Assembly: GCF_003149085.1 (NCBI RefSeq)
Contig: NZ_QGDT01000002.1
Coordinates: forward strand, 441,508-505,507
DNA: 64,000 bases
Source of the DNA: Dyadobacter jejuensis
Lineage (GTDB): Bacteria; Bacteroidota; Bacteroidia; Cytophagales; Spirosomataceae
Direction: 5' to 3'
Shown piece by piece: positions 8,221-17,068 of this stretch. Every line of letters starts with the position of its first letter. The stretch's first letter is position 1. Under the pieces are notes generated by a model that was given only the letters and a program-made list of their open reading frames with translations, made no database searches and was not told the DNA's origin. Both the position numbers and the translations under genes were made by a program.

Positions 8221-10044
8221 ATGAAATTATACACTTTAGTAGGTATCTGCACCCTTATTTTAGCTCTCAGTCAATGCAAACCCCAGGAGGAAAAACCCAA
8301 TATTCTCTGGATAGTCAGTGAGGACAACAGCCCTTTGCTTGGGTGCTACGGCGACTCCTTCGCGACGACCCCAGTCCTCGATCACCTGGCTCAGGAGGGC
8401 GTACTGTATTCCAATGCCTTTGCCACCGCACCGGTATGTGCTCCCTCGCGCTCCACGCTGATCACCGGGATGTACCCCCCGTCCTTAGGTACCGAAAATA
8501 TGCGTAGTACCTATCCCATTCCGGACTATGTGAAATTTTATCCTAAATACCTGAAAGAGGCAGGATATTACACCACCAATAATTCAAAAAAAGATTATAA
8601 CACCACCGATCAACCAGAGGCATGGGACGAGTCTGGTCCTGAGGCTACCTATCTGAATCGCCCAGCAGACCAGCCTTTCTTTGCGATTTTCAATTTGGGT
8701 GTCAGCCACGAAAGCTCGGTACATGAGTCTATTGCCGACGACCAACTAAAGCATGACCCCAAACGCGTCCCCATTCCACCGTACCACCCCCGAACTCCCG
8801 AAATGGAACATGATTGGGCCCAGTATTACGACAAAGTCCAAAATATGGATACCCAAGTTGGGGAAATATTGGAGGAACTCACCAAACAAGGTCTGGACGA
8901 AAACACCATCGTATTCTATTATAGCGACCATGGAGGCGTACTAGGTAGAAGTAAGAGATTTATGTACGAATCGGGATTAAAAATTCCGTTGATCGTCCGA
9001 TTCCCCAAAAAATATGCCCATCTGGCTCCAGATAAGCCTGGTAGCAAGACCGATCGAATCGTTACTTTCCTGGATTTCGCCCCTACCCTTCTCAGCCTGG
9101 TAGGAGTTCAAATTCCTGATTATATGCAAGGGACGGCGTTTTTAGGGAAGCAAGCCGGTACACCCCGCGAATACGCTCATGCGTTTCGGGGGAGAATGGA
9201 CGAACGCATCGATTTATCGCGCTCGGTGCGTAATAAGCAATATAGATATATCCGGAATTATATGCCTCATAAAATTTATGGTCAATACCTCGAATATCTA
9301 TGGAAGGCCCCTTCTTTGGGCTCATGTAAAAGAGAATATGATGCTGGTCGACTGAACGATATTCAAAGCAAATTTTGGCAAACCAAACCCGCTGAAGAGC
9401 TCTTTGATATCGAGAAAGATCCGCATAATGTGCATAATCTGGCAGAAGATCCTGAATATGCGGAGGTCCTGAATACGATGCGCCAGGCCAACCACGACTG
9501 GGTCATCGAGAGCAACGACATCGGGTTTATGCCAGAAGGTATGCTCTCCAAAATCTCGGAACAATCGGCCCCTATGGACTACAAACAAAAGGGTAATTAT
9601 GATATAAAACGCGTGCTCGAAACGGCAGAAATGGCTTCGTCTCAGAAAGCGGAGCAAATAGATGAAATCGTAAAACGACTCAGCGATCCGGATCCCGTAG
9701 TACGCTATTGGGCCGTAATAGGCACTATTGTCCTCAATAAGCAAGCTTCTAAGGCCAAAGAACCTTTAAAACAATTATTACAGGATCAAGAGATAACCGT
9801 GCGGATTGCCGCTGCCGAGTCCTTATACCAGCAGGGAGAGAAGGCGGTAGTTTACCCCGTGCTCAAAGAGGCCCTGACAAGCCCTATTTCGATGGTGCGG
9901 GTACAAGCGCTGAATGTATTGGAACTAATGGGCGAAGAGGCTAAGCCCGTTTTAAAGGATATTGAAGCACTTTTAAAAGGCAATCAAAAGGACTCTGATT
10001 ACGATATGAGAGCCGCCAATAGGATAATAGGCCTGCTGAAATAA
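8221..10044 (+). CDS. Lipoprotein sulfatase with C-terminal HEAT-like repeats
   Basis: A 607-aa protein starting with a lipoprotein signal (LSQC, Cys19). The sulfatase domain spans about 25-440: metal residues in IVSEDNS near 31-37, the FGly motif CAPSR at 73-77 followed by TGMYPP, and YYSDHGG at about 233-239. From about 475 to the end, the sequence changes to short helical repeats (SDPDPVVRYWAVIG, QDQEITVRIAAAESL, SPISMVRVQALNVLELMG), which look like HEAT/PBS-lyase-type repeats. These probably serve in protein binding, and the domain pairing is unlike the plain sulfatase just upstream. The protein is membrane-anchored, whereas its neighbour looks soluble. Substrate unknown. Confidence 0.87.
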   Translation: MKLYTLVGICTLILALSQCKPQEEKPNILWIVSEDNSPLLGCYGDSFATTPVLDHLAQEGVLYSNAFATAPVCAPSRSTLITGMYPPSLGTENMRSTYPIPDYVKFYPKYLKEAGYYTTNNSKKDYNTTDQPEAWDESGPEATYLNRPADQPFFAIFNLGVSHESSVHESIADDQLKHDPKRVPIPPYHPRTPEMEHDWAQYYDKVQNMDTQVGEILEELTKQGLDENTIVFYYSDHGGVLGRSKRFMYESGLKIPLIVRFPKKYAHLAPDKPGSKTDRIVTFLDFAPTLLSLVGVQIPDYMQGTAFLGKQAGTPREYAHAFRGRMDERIDLSRSVRNKQYRYIRNYMPHKIYGQYLEYLWKAPSLGSCKREYDAGRLNDIQSKFWQTKPAEELFDIEKDPHNVHNLAEDPEYAEVLNTMRQANHDWVIESNDIGFMPEGMLSKISEQSAPMDYKQKGNYDIKRVLETAEMASSQKAEQIDEIVKRLSDPDPVVRYWAVIGTIVLNKQASKAKEPLKQLLQDQEITVRIAAAESLYQQGEKAVVYPVLKEALTSPISMVRVQALNVLELMGEEAKPVLKDIEALLKGNQKDSDYDMRAANRIIGLLK

Positions 10045-10228
10045 AAAATGACCGATTCATGGCCCAAACGCGTGTGTGTGCTTACTCCCAAGGAGTAGGC
10101 ACCCCATGCCATTGGGTATTATGTCTAAAACCCTCTTTATGGAGGATCACCCCTAGGAACCTATTTATAAGGATTTTAGCTGGACCGATCGACGAACTAT
10201 TTAGGCTCCACGGTATTGCTCCTATCCA

Positions 10229-11116
10229 TTATTTCAGGATCCTATAATTCCTAAATTCAAAGAGTCGACGTCCTGTTTTCTTTTCAAACCAGTACAGCAA
10301 GGCATTTTTGAGTTTAAACTTCTTGCGGCTGATATCCAGCTCCACCTTCCAGTTCTGCCGCTCGATCCTTTCCTTCATGACGCTGGGATGAGTTCCTTCA
10401 AACTCCTTTAGAGAATCGAAGGCCCCATAGTCGAAGACATCATCGGACTGCAGCTCCTTTTCCCATGCTTCACCTTCCTTCCAGAACCTGCTGACATTTT
10501 TTATTTTGGTCTTCATCTGTACGGGACTCTTCACCCAGCCATAATGGTAGATCGCCGCCCCGCAGTGTTTCACGTTCAGTTTCTCCTTACCGCGCCGAAA
10601 CCCTTGGGCATCCCTATAGGCCGATATCTTAGAATCCTTAGGCGTTTTCTCATTTCTAATAATGCGTATCTCCCGGCGGTACCACTTGCGGCTATCGCCA
10701 TAATGACCGTAGGTTCCATAAAAATGCAGGTAGTCGAACAGCAGTCCTTCCACACGCTCATCGGCAACATATTGCGCGCAGGCTTGCCTAATTTGCTCAT
10801 GGTATTGTTCGTGAACTGCCTCGTCGGCCTGGATATAAAACGCCCAGTCGGCCTCAGGGTCGATCTGCGCCAAGACCTTGTCGGTTTCTACCGCCAGCAC
10901 TTGCCCCCCTTTGCGCAGGCTCATGTCCCACTCCGACTCTACGATACGAATTTTGTCGGAAGCTATTCCTTGGATCAAACTCATGGTATCATCATCACTT
11001 TTACCGACGCTGACCAGCATCTCATCGACAACAGGCAAAATGGACTGTATGGCCTCTACGATGGGGTAGTCGTTTAGGATGGCATTGCGAATGATGGTAA
11101 AACCAGAAATCTTCAA
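10229..11116 (-). CDS. Family 2-like glycosyltransferase (TTG start)
   Basis: The frame continues upstream to a TTG at 11173 but contains no ATG. The TTG at 11116 gives the N-terminus MKISGFTIIRNA, which is how many Bacteroidota GT2 proteins begin, and it lies downstream of a good promoter whose -33 element is that upstream TTG. This gives 295 aa. Features are an N-terminal nucleotide-binding fold (VVDEMLVSVGKSDDDT) and an acidic metal site in FYIQADEAVHE, comparable to the DXD of GT-A enzymes. It probably transfers a sugar to a cell-surface glycan; donor and acceptor are unknown. No other polysaccharide gene is adjacent. Confidence 0.75.
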   Translation of the reverse strand: MKISGFTIIRNAILNDYPIVEAIQSILPVVDEMLVSVGKSDDDTMSLIQGIASDKIRIVESEWDMSLRKGGQVLAVETDKVLAQIDPEADWAFYIQADEAVHEQYHEQIRQACAQYVADERVEGLLFDYLHFYGTYGHYGDSRKWYRREIRIIRNEKTPKDSKISAYRDAQGFRRGKEKLNVKHCGAAIYHYGWVKSPVQMKTKIKNVSRFWKEGEAWEKELQSDDVFDYGAFDSLKEFEGTHPSVMKERIERQNWKVELDISRKKFKLKNALLYWFEKKTGRRLFEFRNYRILK

Positions 11117-11145
11117 AATATAGGCATTTAGTGGACCGAATGGGG

Positions 11146-11173
11146 CAAAGTTACTGTTTTTTAAACATAACAA
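11146..11173 (-). promoter_or_regulatory. Bacteroidota-type promoter for the glycosyltransferase
   Basis: Reading the minus strand, TTG (11173-11171) is followed after 17 nt by TAACTTTG (11153-11146), matching TTG-N17-23-TAnnTTTG. Transcription would begin near 11139, about 23 nt before the TTG start codon at 11116. This argues against translation starting at 11173. Confidence 0.55.
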
Positions 11174-11213
11174 CAGGGCTCCTTTCAGTTTCCATAGAAT
11201 TGGCCAATTCTAC

Positions 11214-11244
11214 TTGAAATTACGCGGTAAAGGGCGTAGATTTG
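11214..11244 (+). promoter_or_regulatory. Bacteroidota-type promoter for nrdB
   Basis: TTG at 11214-11216, a 20-nt spacer and TAGATTTG at 11237-11244 match the Bacteroidota consensus. The inferred transcription start is near 11250, giving a leader of roughly 75 nt before the nrdB ATG at 11325. The -7 element lies inside the inverted repeat listed next. Confidence 0.6.
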
Positions 11245-11253
11245 TCGCCCTTT
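11229..11253. promoter_or_regulatory. Perfect inverted repeat enclosing the nrdB -7 element
   Basis: AAAGGGCG (11229-11236) and CGCCCTTT (11246-11253) are perfect 8-bp arms; the 9-nt spacer between them contains exactly the TAGATTTG promoter element. A protein bound here would block polymerase, so it is a strong operator candidate. It does not resemble the NrdR box (ACACTATATATAGTGT type). Confidence 0.55.
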
Positions 11254-11324
11254 CTATAGGAATGGCCTATCGGCTTACTGCCCAAAAACGGGCTATCACT
11301 CACCGATAAATTCAACAAAAAGCT

Positions 11325-12332
11325 ATGACTCAAAATATTAATAAAAAACTATTGCCCGAACCATTGCTGCAGGAAGATCCCATGCGGTTTGTATTATTCC
11401 CCATCAAGCATAACGACATCTGGGAAATGTACAAGCGCCATGAGGCTTCGTTTTGGACGGCCGAAGAGATCGACCTTTCTCAAGATCAAAAAGATTGGGA
11501 GAATCTTAACGATGGAGAGCGTCATTTTATCTCTCATGTGCTGGCTTTTTTCGCAGCATCGGACGGCATCGTCAATGAAAATTTGGCCGTTAATTTCCTT
11601 AGCGAAGTGCAATACGCCGAAGCCAAATGTTTCTATGGCTTTCAGATCGCCATGGAAAACATCCACTCTGAGACTTATTCGCTGCTGATCGACACGTACA
11701 TCAAGGATAACGTCGAGAAAGACCGGTTGCTACGTGCCATGGACACGATTCCTTGCGTTCAAAAGAAAGCAGAATGGGCACTTAAATGGATTAACAGCCC
11801 CGTTTTCGCCGAAAGAATTATCGCCTTTGCCGCAGTAGAAGGGATTTTCTTTTCAGGATCTTTCTGCTCTATTTATTGGCTCAAAAAGAGAGGGCTCATG
11901 CCAGGACTGTCGTTTTCAAATGAGCTAATCTCCCGCGACGAAGGTCTGCATTGCGAATTTGCCTGCTTGCTTTATACCCGCCATATCGTCAATCAGCTGG
12001 ACCCTGAGCGTGTTAAGGAGATCATGACCGATGCCGTTAAGATAGAACAAGAGTTCGTTACCGACGCCCTGCCCGTATCGTTGATAGGGATGAACGCCGC
12101 ATTAATGAACCAATACATCGAATACATTGCCGACTTTTGGCTGGAACGCCTGGGCTGTGAAAAGGTTTATGGCTCATCGAACCCCTTCGACTTTATGGAA
12201 CTTATTTCCTTACCCGGAAAAACCAACTTCTTCGAAAAAAGGGTAGGTGAATACCAAAAAGCCGGTGTGATGAGTGGGGTGAAAGACAAAGAATCGGGTG
12301 GACATAAAATATCTTTTGAAGAGGACTTCTGA
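11325..12332 (+). CDS. nrdB: Class Ia ribonucleotide reductase, small (radical) subunit
   Basis: The 335-aa NrdB/R2 subunit holds the diiron-tyrosyl radical that starts reduction of ribonucleotides to deoxyribonucleotides in the large subunit. By position against the E. coli protein, the metal ligands are Asp50, Glu111, His114 (MENIHSETY), Glu172, Glu206 and His209 (SRDEGLH), and the radical tyrosine is Tyr118, so all key residues are present. The large subunit NrdA is not adjacent; the neighbours are a divergent glycosyltransferase and a convergent recX, so nrdA must lie elsewhere. The upstream promoter carries a palindromic operator candidate. Confidence 0.95.
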   Translation: MTQNINKKLLPEPLLQEDPMRFVLFPIKHNDIWEMYKRHEASFWTAEEIDLSQDQKDWENLNDGERHFISHVLAFFAASDGIVNENLAVNFLSEVQYAEAKCFYGFQIAMENIHSETYSLLIDTYIKDNVEKDRLLRAMDTIPCVQKKAEWALKWINSPVFAERIIAFAAVEGIFFSGSFCSIYWLKKRGLMPGLSFSNELISRDEGLHCEFACLLYTRHIVNQLDPERVKEIMTDAVKIEQEFVTDALPVSLIGMNAALMNQYIEYIADFWLERLGCEKVYGSSNPFDFMELISLPGKTNFFEKRVGEYQKAGVMSGVKDKESGGHKISFEEDF

Positions 12333-12340
12333 TCTTACAA

Positions 12341-12372
12341 GGAGCGTCGTAGGCCAAGCCCTATGACGCTCC
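12341..12372. terminator. Hairpin between convergent nrdB and recX
   Basis: GGAGCGTCGTAGG (12341-12353) pairs with CCTATGACGCTCC (12360-12372), 13 bp with one G-U, around a 6-nt loop. One arm contains the last codons and TAG stop of recX. No long T-tract follows on either strand, so it may act as a transcript-end stabiliser more than a classic intrinsic terminator. Confidence 0.5.
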
Positions 12373-12825
12373 AAAGATATCTTCCAAAATTTTCCACACC
12401 AGTTCCGACTCATAGCCCTTGCCAATGGCAAAACGGGCCAGTTTTTGTTTGAGCTTGAATCGATCGGTCTCGCGTAGTTCTAATTGTTTCTTTTTCTTGG
12501 CCAGCATGCTTCCCAGCTCTTCGGCATAGGCCTGGTCTTCTATTTCGTTCATCCCCTGCCCTATACTGTACTCACTGAGGCCCCTGCGCTGCAGCTCCTG
12601 TCGTATTTTACGTCGTCCCCAGCCCTTTACTCGGAATTTCCCTCCGGCATAGGACTTCGCAAATCGCTCCTCATTTAAATAATTCTGTGAGATGAGCTCG
12701 GCAATCAGCTCATCCGCTTCCTCACCCCACACATTCCACTGCCGGAGCCGCTGCCTTACCTCCTCATGAGTTCGCTCTTGATAAGCACAATACATGGCCG
12801 CTTTCTGCAAAATAAGCCTGTCCAT
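12361..12825 (-). CDS. recX: Regulatory protein RecX
   Basis: A 154-aa all-helical protein that matches RecX: KAAMYCAYQERTHEEVRQRL near the start, then ELISQNYLNEERFAKSYAGG and KGWGRRKIRQELQRRG, the three-helix repeats that bind the RecA filament groove. RecX modulates RecA recombinase activity. It is not next to recA; it converges on nrdB with a 28-nt gap, and its stop codon is part of a hairpin. The length is normal for the family. Confidence 0.88.
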   Translation of the reverse strand: MDRLILQKAAMYCAYQERTHEEVRQRLRQWNVWGEEADELIAELISQNYLNEERFAKSYAGGKFRVKGWGRRKIRQELQRRGLSEYSIGQGMNEIEDQAYAEELGSMLAKKKKQLELRETDRFKLKQKLARFAIGKGYESELVWKILEDIFGAS

Positions 12826-12943
12826 AATAGTCGTCCAACGTTAATAATTCTTAAAATCATTGCAAGAATAAGGAAATAATCTATCCAAAACCTATATTTT
12901 TGGTTTGTAATGTATACCGTTCACCCCGCCAGACGAATAGACC

Positions 12944-13762
12944 ATGACTTTTAAACGAAGAACCTTTTTGAAATCCGTACCCGCTTTGACAGGCCTTGGG
13001 CTCATGTCCGACGTCTACGCCGAATCGCCTACCACCGCCAAAAATATACTCCGGGTTATCATTGCCTCTGATGGGCATTATGGCCAACCTAATACTGAAT
13101 TTCAGGAGTTCCATGATGATCTAATTGGCTGGATCAACCGAGAGAAACTACAAAAAGGAGTCGACTTTACCATATTCAATGGGGATTTGGTTCACGATGA
13201 CCCTACCTTGCTCTACGACCTAAAGACTACCCTAGGCAAGCTTCAAGTCCCCTACTATGTTACCAGAGGCAACCACGACAAGGTAGCCCAGGATGTATGG
13301 AAGAGTACTTGGGGGTATAATACCAACCATAGCTTTGTAAAAGGCCGTTACGCCTTTATATTGGGGGATACCTCCAACGAAAAAGGGGAATATCTGTGCA
13401 CGGATCCCGAATGGCTTAAAAGTGAAGTCGCCAAGCATTCCGATAAAAAAGGGATCTTTGTCTTCTTGCACATTACGCCCGTAAAATGGACCAACCACGG
13501 AATTATTTGTCAGGAGATCACCGATCTTCTTGAAAACACACCGAATGTCAAAGCCATTTTTCACGGGCACGATCACGACCAGGACGGCACGAAGATGCTT
13601 GGAAAAAAGCCTTATTTCTTCGATGGCCACTTCGGAGGGAGCTGGGGTACCAGCTATAAAGGGTATCGCGTCCTAGAGATTTTCGAAGATGATACCTGGA
13701 CCTGCTACCAATACAACCCTACAGCGGCTCCCATTTTGAATAGCTTTTCTGGAAAAAGCTAA
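12944..13762 (+). CDS. Exported calcineurin-like metallophosphoesterase
   Basis: A 272-aa protein with a twin-arginine-like N-terminus (KRRTFLK at 4-10, then a modest hydrophobic segment), suggesting Tat export of a folded, metal-loaded enzyme. The five metallophosphoesterase motifs are visible in order: SDGHYG, NGDLVHD, RGNHDK, FLHITP and HGHDHD. Such enzymes use two metal ions to hydrolyse phosphomonoesters or diesters; the substrate is unknown. It is a single-gene unit, ending in a strong bidirectional stem-loop before the convergent tyrS. Confidence 0.82.
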   Translation: MTFKRRTFLKSVPALTGLGLMSDVYAESPTTAKNILRVIIASDGHYGQPNTEFQEFHDDLIGWINREKLQKGVDFTIFNGDLVHDDPTLLYDLKTTLGKLQVPYYVTRGNHDKVAQDVWKSTWGYNTNHSFVKGRYAFILGDTSNEKGEYLCTDPEWLKSEVAKHSDKKGIFVFLHITPVKWTNHGIICQEITDLLENTPNVKAIFHGHDHDQDGTKMLGKKPYFFDGHFGGSWGTSYKGYRVLEIFEDDTWTCYQYNPTAAPILNSFSGKS

Positions 13763-13781
13763 TCGATCACACCCATATTAC

Positions 13782-13825
13782 GAAAAAGTCGATGGCTAGT
13801 GAATATACTTACCATCGACTTTTTC
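13782..13825. terminator. Bidirectional terminator between the phosphoesterase gene and tyrS
   Basis: GAAAAAGTCGATGG (13782-13795) and CCATCGACTTTTTC (13812-13825) form a perfect 14-bp stem with a 16-nt loop. The arm ends are A/T tracts, so each strand reads a stem followed by T residues, and both converging genes can use it. Confidence 0.85.
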
Positions 13826-13843
13826 TTAGATGCTCCCTATATA

Positions 13844-15145
13844 TTAGGCAATGCGTATCAAATGGTTTTTCTTCCCTTTGGATATCAAAATGAAGCGTCC
13901 TTGTAACAGTGATTCGTCTGAAAGGGCTTGGTCGGCTTGTTGCACCTTCTCCTTATTGACGCTCACGGCATTCTGCTGGATCGCCCGGCGCGCCTCTCCT
14001 TTTGAACTGTATATCTCCCCAGCGGTAACCGTCGACACCAAGTCGAGCACAGAAGCACAAGCTTCCCAATCGGCCCGGGAGATGGTGGACTGAGGCACCC
14101 CGTCGAAAATAGTATCGAACTCGTCTAATTCTATCCGTTGCAGGGTCGCCAAGGTAGCCTTTCCAAAGAGCACTTCGGAGGCCTTGATCACCAACTGATA
14201 GGCTTTTTCTGAATGTATGCGGATGGTAAGCTCTTCGGCAAGGGCCTTTTGCATGGCCCGTAGATGTGGCGCCTCGGCATGCTCTGCTTCCAAAGCCTCT
14301 ATTTCTTCCTTGCTCTTCAGGGAAAATACGCGTAACAATCTAGGACAATCGGTATCACTCTGCCCTATCCAGAACTGGTAAAATTCGTAAGGGGTAGTAC
14401 GGGAGGCATCCAACCATATATTACCGCCTTCGCTCTTTCCAAACTTGGAGCCATCCGACTTGGTAATAAGCGGTGTGGTGAGGGCATAGGCTTTAAAATA
14501 CCCTTCCTCATCGCCTTCCTTCCGGCGGATTATTTCAGTACCGGTGGTGATATTCCCCCACTGGTCCGACCCGCCCATCTGTAGGCGTACATTATGATGC
14601 TTATATAAATGATAAAAATCGTAACCCTGCAATAACTGGTAGGAGAACTCGGTAAAAGAGATTCCTGTTTCCAGCCTTTTCTTTACGGAGTCCTTAGACA
14701 TCATATAATTAACACTCAAATACTTACCTGCTTCTCTAAGGAACTGCAGGAAGCCCATCTCTTTAAACCAGTCGTAATTATTGACCATTTGCGCCGAGTT
14801 GGCGCCACAGTCGAAGTCCAGGAATTGTTCCAGTTGTTTTTTGATCCCCGCTTGGTTGAGTCGGAGGGTATCTTCATCGAGAAAAGATCTTTCGGAGGCC
14901 TTGAAAGAGGGGTCGCCGATCATCCCGGTGGCACCACCCACTAGCGCTACGGGCTTATGGCCTGCTCTTTGCAAATGCACCAGCAACATCACCGTGGCCA
15001 GGTTACCAATATGCAACGAATCGGCCGTGGGATCGAAGCCTATATAACCCGTTGTCATTTCCTTTTGAAGTTGTTCATCGGTGCCGGGCATCATGTCGTG
15101 CAACATCCCTCTCCAGCGTAGCTCTTCTATAAAATTCGGCTTCAT
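13844..15145 (-). CDS. tyrS: Tyrosine--tRNA ligase
   Basis: A 433-aa class I aminoacyl-tRNA synthetase that charges tRNA-Tyr. The HIGH-type motif is HIGN at 45-48 (ADSLHIGNL), the tyrosine-binding region includes GGSDQWGN at 191-198, and the KMSKS-type loop is KFGKS at 234-238. The last ~70 residues form an S4-like RNA-binding domain (SSKGEARRAIQQNAVSVN). The length is typical of the bacterial TyrS type. A -7-like element (TACCTTTG on the minus strand, 15189-15182) lies about 37 nt before the ATG without a matching -33 box. Essential cytoplasmic enzyme. Confidence 0.95.
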   Translation of the reverse strand: MKPNFIEELRWRGMLHDMMPGTDEQLQKEMTTGYIGFDPTADSLHIGNLATVMLLVHLQRAGHKPVALVGGATGMIGDPSFKASERSFLDEDTLRLNQAGIKKQLEQFLDFDCGANSAQMVNNYDWFKEMGFLQFLREAGKYLSVNYMMSKDSVKKRLETGISFTEFSYQLLQGYDFYHLYKHHNVRLQMGGSDQWGNITTGTEIIRRKEGDEEGYFKAYALTTPLITKSDGSKFGKSEGGNIWLDASRTTPYEFYQFWIGQSDTDCPRLLRVFSLKSKEEIEALEAEHAEAPHLRAMQKALAEELTIRIHSEKAYQLVIKASEVLFGKATLATLQRIELDEFDTIFDGVPQSTISRADWEACASVLDLVSTVTAGEIYSSKGEARRAIQQNAVSVNKEKVQQADQALSDESLLQGRFILISKGKKNHLIRIA

Positions 15146-15314
15146 GCGTAACTATATGGTTGTATTTCAAAAATCGAAACGCAAAGGTAAGCCATATTCA
15201 TAAAGTACGCCCATGCCCATCCCGGAAAAAACATAGAATCGACAACCGAATATCACCGGATACCCTGCCTAGCTCCTGCTGGTTGCCAGCCTGGTCGGTC
15301 ACCATGAAGAGGGT

Positions 15315-16556
15315 TTAGGCTTCTTTGGCCCATAACAGAGAGGAATCTCCATAGCTCAAAAATCGATATCCATGCTCTAGCGCCTCGGCATATAAGTCGC
15401 GCCACGACTCCCCAATGAGGGCGGCTATCAACAATAACAGGGTGGATCCTGGCTGATGAAAATTCGTCACCAACCCCTTACATAGCTGAAAACGATAGCC
15501 AGGAAAAATAAAGATTTCGGTCTCACCTACTATTTCCTCAACTCCTTGCGCCTGCATCCAGCTGAGTATGGCCTCAAGGGCCTGCTCCGCGGAAGGCAAC
15601 TCTTCCTCAAGAAGGGCGTATGGATACAGCTTTTCGATCATAAAGACCGTGGTCTCCTTTCTGAACAACTTCACACCAAACCAATAGAGGCTTTCTAATG
15701 AACGCATCGAAGTGGTACCCACCGGGACGATACACCCGGTATGGTCGAGCAAATCTTGGATGGTTTGTCGAGTAAAAACCACCTGTTCCGAATGCATTCG
15801 GTGTTCGGTGACGGTATCTACCTTAATAGGCTGAAAGGTACCCGCTCCCACATGCAAGGTCAGATGGGTTTTGTGAATGGTATTTTGTTCCAAAGCCTTT
15901 AGGACTGGCTCCGTAAAATGCAGGCCAGCAGTAGGTGCCGCCACGGCCCCATCCTGCCGTGCATATACGGTTTGATAGGCAAGGGTGTCGCTGGCTTCCG
16001 ATTTGCGGTGCAGGTAAGGAGGCAGGGGGATTTCACCAAGCGCACGCACAATATCCAGAAATACATGCTCACTATCCCATTGCAAGCGTACCAAGTTGTT
16101 CTCATAATCGGCATAATCCGCTACGAGCCGGATGCGTTCTCCATCGATCAGTACTTGGGTTTCTAAGGTATCTTGGGCTTTCCAGCGTTTCTTGTTGCCA
16201 ATCATACAAGCCCATACACAGCCCCCCTTCACCAGCATGGCCTCATTGATGATGCGGGAAGGAAATTCTGGATGCAACAGCAACAATTCGATGGTAGCGC
16301 CCGTAGGCTTCCTAAAATAGGCCCTCGCCGGGATTACCTTGGTATCGTTAAATACCAGCAGCGTTTCTGCGGGTAACTGGCCAGGCAAGCTCGTAAATTG
16401 CAGATGCGATATCTGCCGCTGGTTATAGACCAACAACTTAGATTGATCCCTTTCGGCCAATGGATACTTGGCCACCCGTTCGTCGGGCAGGTCATACACA
16501 TAATCCGACAACCTAATGCGCTCTGCCCTTTCGAGCCATTTCTCCTTCATTCCCAT
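15315..16556 (-). CDS. queA: S-adenosylmethionine:tRNA ribosyltransferase-isomerase (QueA)
   Basis: A 413-aa enzyme of queuosine synthesis that transfers and isomerises the ribosyl group of AdoMet onto 7-aminomethyl-7-deazaguanine at tRNA position 34. Recognisable blocks are VFNDTKVIPAR, GEIPLPPYLHR, VAAPTAGLHFTEPVL, LHVGAGTFQPIK and TNFHQPGSTLLLL. It is longer than the ~350-aa E. coli enzyme, so it could be the longer Bacteroidota paralogue. The ATG overlaps the stop of the upstream membrane-protein gene by one base (TAATG), which implies translational coupling. No other queuosine gene is nearby. Confidence 0.9.
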   Translation of the reverse strand: MGMKEKWLERAERIRLSDYVYDLPDERVAKYPLAERDQSKLLVYNQRQISHLQFTSLPGQLPAETLLVFNDTKVIPARAYFRKPTGATIELLLLHPEFPSRIINEAMLVKGGCVWACMIGNKKRWKAQDTLETQVLIDGERIRLVADYADYENNLVRLQWDSEHVFLDIVRALGEIPLPPYLHRKSEASDTLAYQTVYARQDGAVAAPTAGLHFTEPVLKALEQNTIHKTHLTLHVGAGTFQPIKVDTVTEHRMHSEQVVFTRQTIQDLLDHTGCIVPVGTTSMRSLESLYWFGVKLFRKETTVFMIEKLYPYALLEEELPSAEQALEAILSWMQAQGVEEIVGETEIFIFPGYRFQLCKGLVTNFHQPGSTLLLLIAALIGESWRDLYAEALEHGYRFLSYGDSSLLWAKEA

Positions 16557-17068
16557 TAAATCGTTTCGTCGGGCACCGTAGCCTTAAGCATCCTTAGTGG
16601 AAGCAAGAAAACAAGGAGCATCAAAGCGACACTTAAATAAAACACCCAAGAAAAATCAAATACATCGAGCTTATATTGTTCCGAATTGATGGTGGCTACG
16701 GCCATGAGTGAGACCCCCGTGATGGTGTTGATGGCCCCCATTAAGGCATTTAGCCAATTCGCCACCAGCTCGTTCAACACCGGCCGATTCTGCGCCCAGG
16801 CCTTACGGTTGGGAATAGGCAAATACGCTGCATCAATAAAAGGGATTTGCTTGGTCAAGCGGGAAATCAATACATTATTGACAAGAAATATCCCCATGAC
16901 GATATAAAAGATACTTTCCTTGCCGATGTATAACTCGGCTACACCCGTATTAGAAAAATCGACGGCTACCATTTCGGGAAAAACCGAATAGGTCCATAAC
17001 AAAGAACCTACCAAAAAAACAATGGACATCCATCGCCAAACCTTAAAACCAAATGTTGTTATTTTCAT
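16556..17068 (-). CDS. Small integral membrane protein, function unknown
   Basis: A 170-aa protein with four likely membrane helices (about 13-31, 50-68, 105-125 and 140-160). The segment between helices 2 and 3 (IPNRKAWAQNRPVLNELVANW) is polar and contains an NRKAW-like loop reminiscent of DUF1648-type proteins, which is only a weak resemblance. Its stop overlaps the queA start by one nucleotide, so they share a transcript and probably coupled translation; no functional link is evident. A possible -7 element (TAATTTTG on the minus strand, 17127-17120) lies upstream. Confidence 0.6.
   Translation of the reverse strand: MKITTFGFKVWRWMSIVFLVGSLLWTYSVFPEMVAVDFSNTGVAELYIGKESIFYIVMGIFLVNNVLISRLTKQIPFIDAAYLPIPNRKAWAQNRPVLNELVANWLNALMGAINTITGVSLMAVATINSEQYKLDVFDFSWVFYLSVALMLLVFLLPLRMLKATVPDETI

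Noticed and set aside
9322..9744. Minus-strand frame of 140 codons inside the second sulfatase gene.
   Set aside because: It opposes the continuous sulfatase/HEAT frame and has no motif or signal; a shadow.
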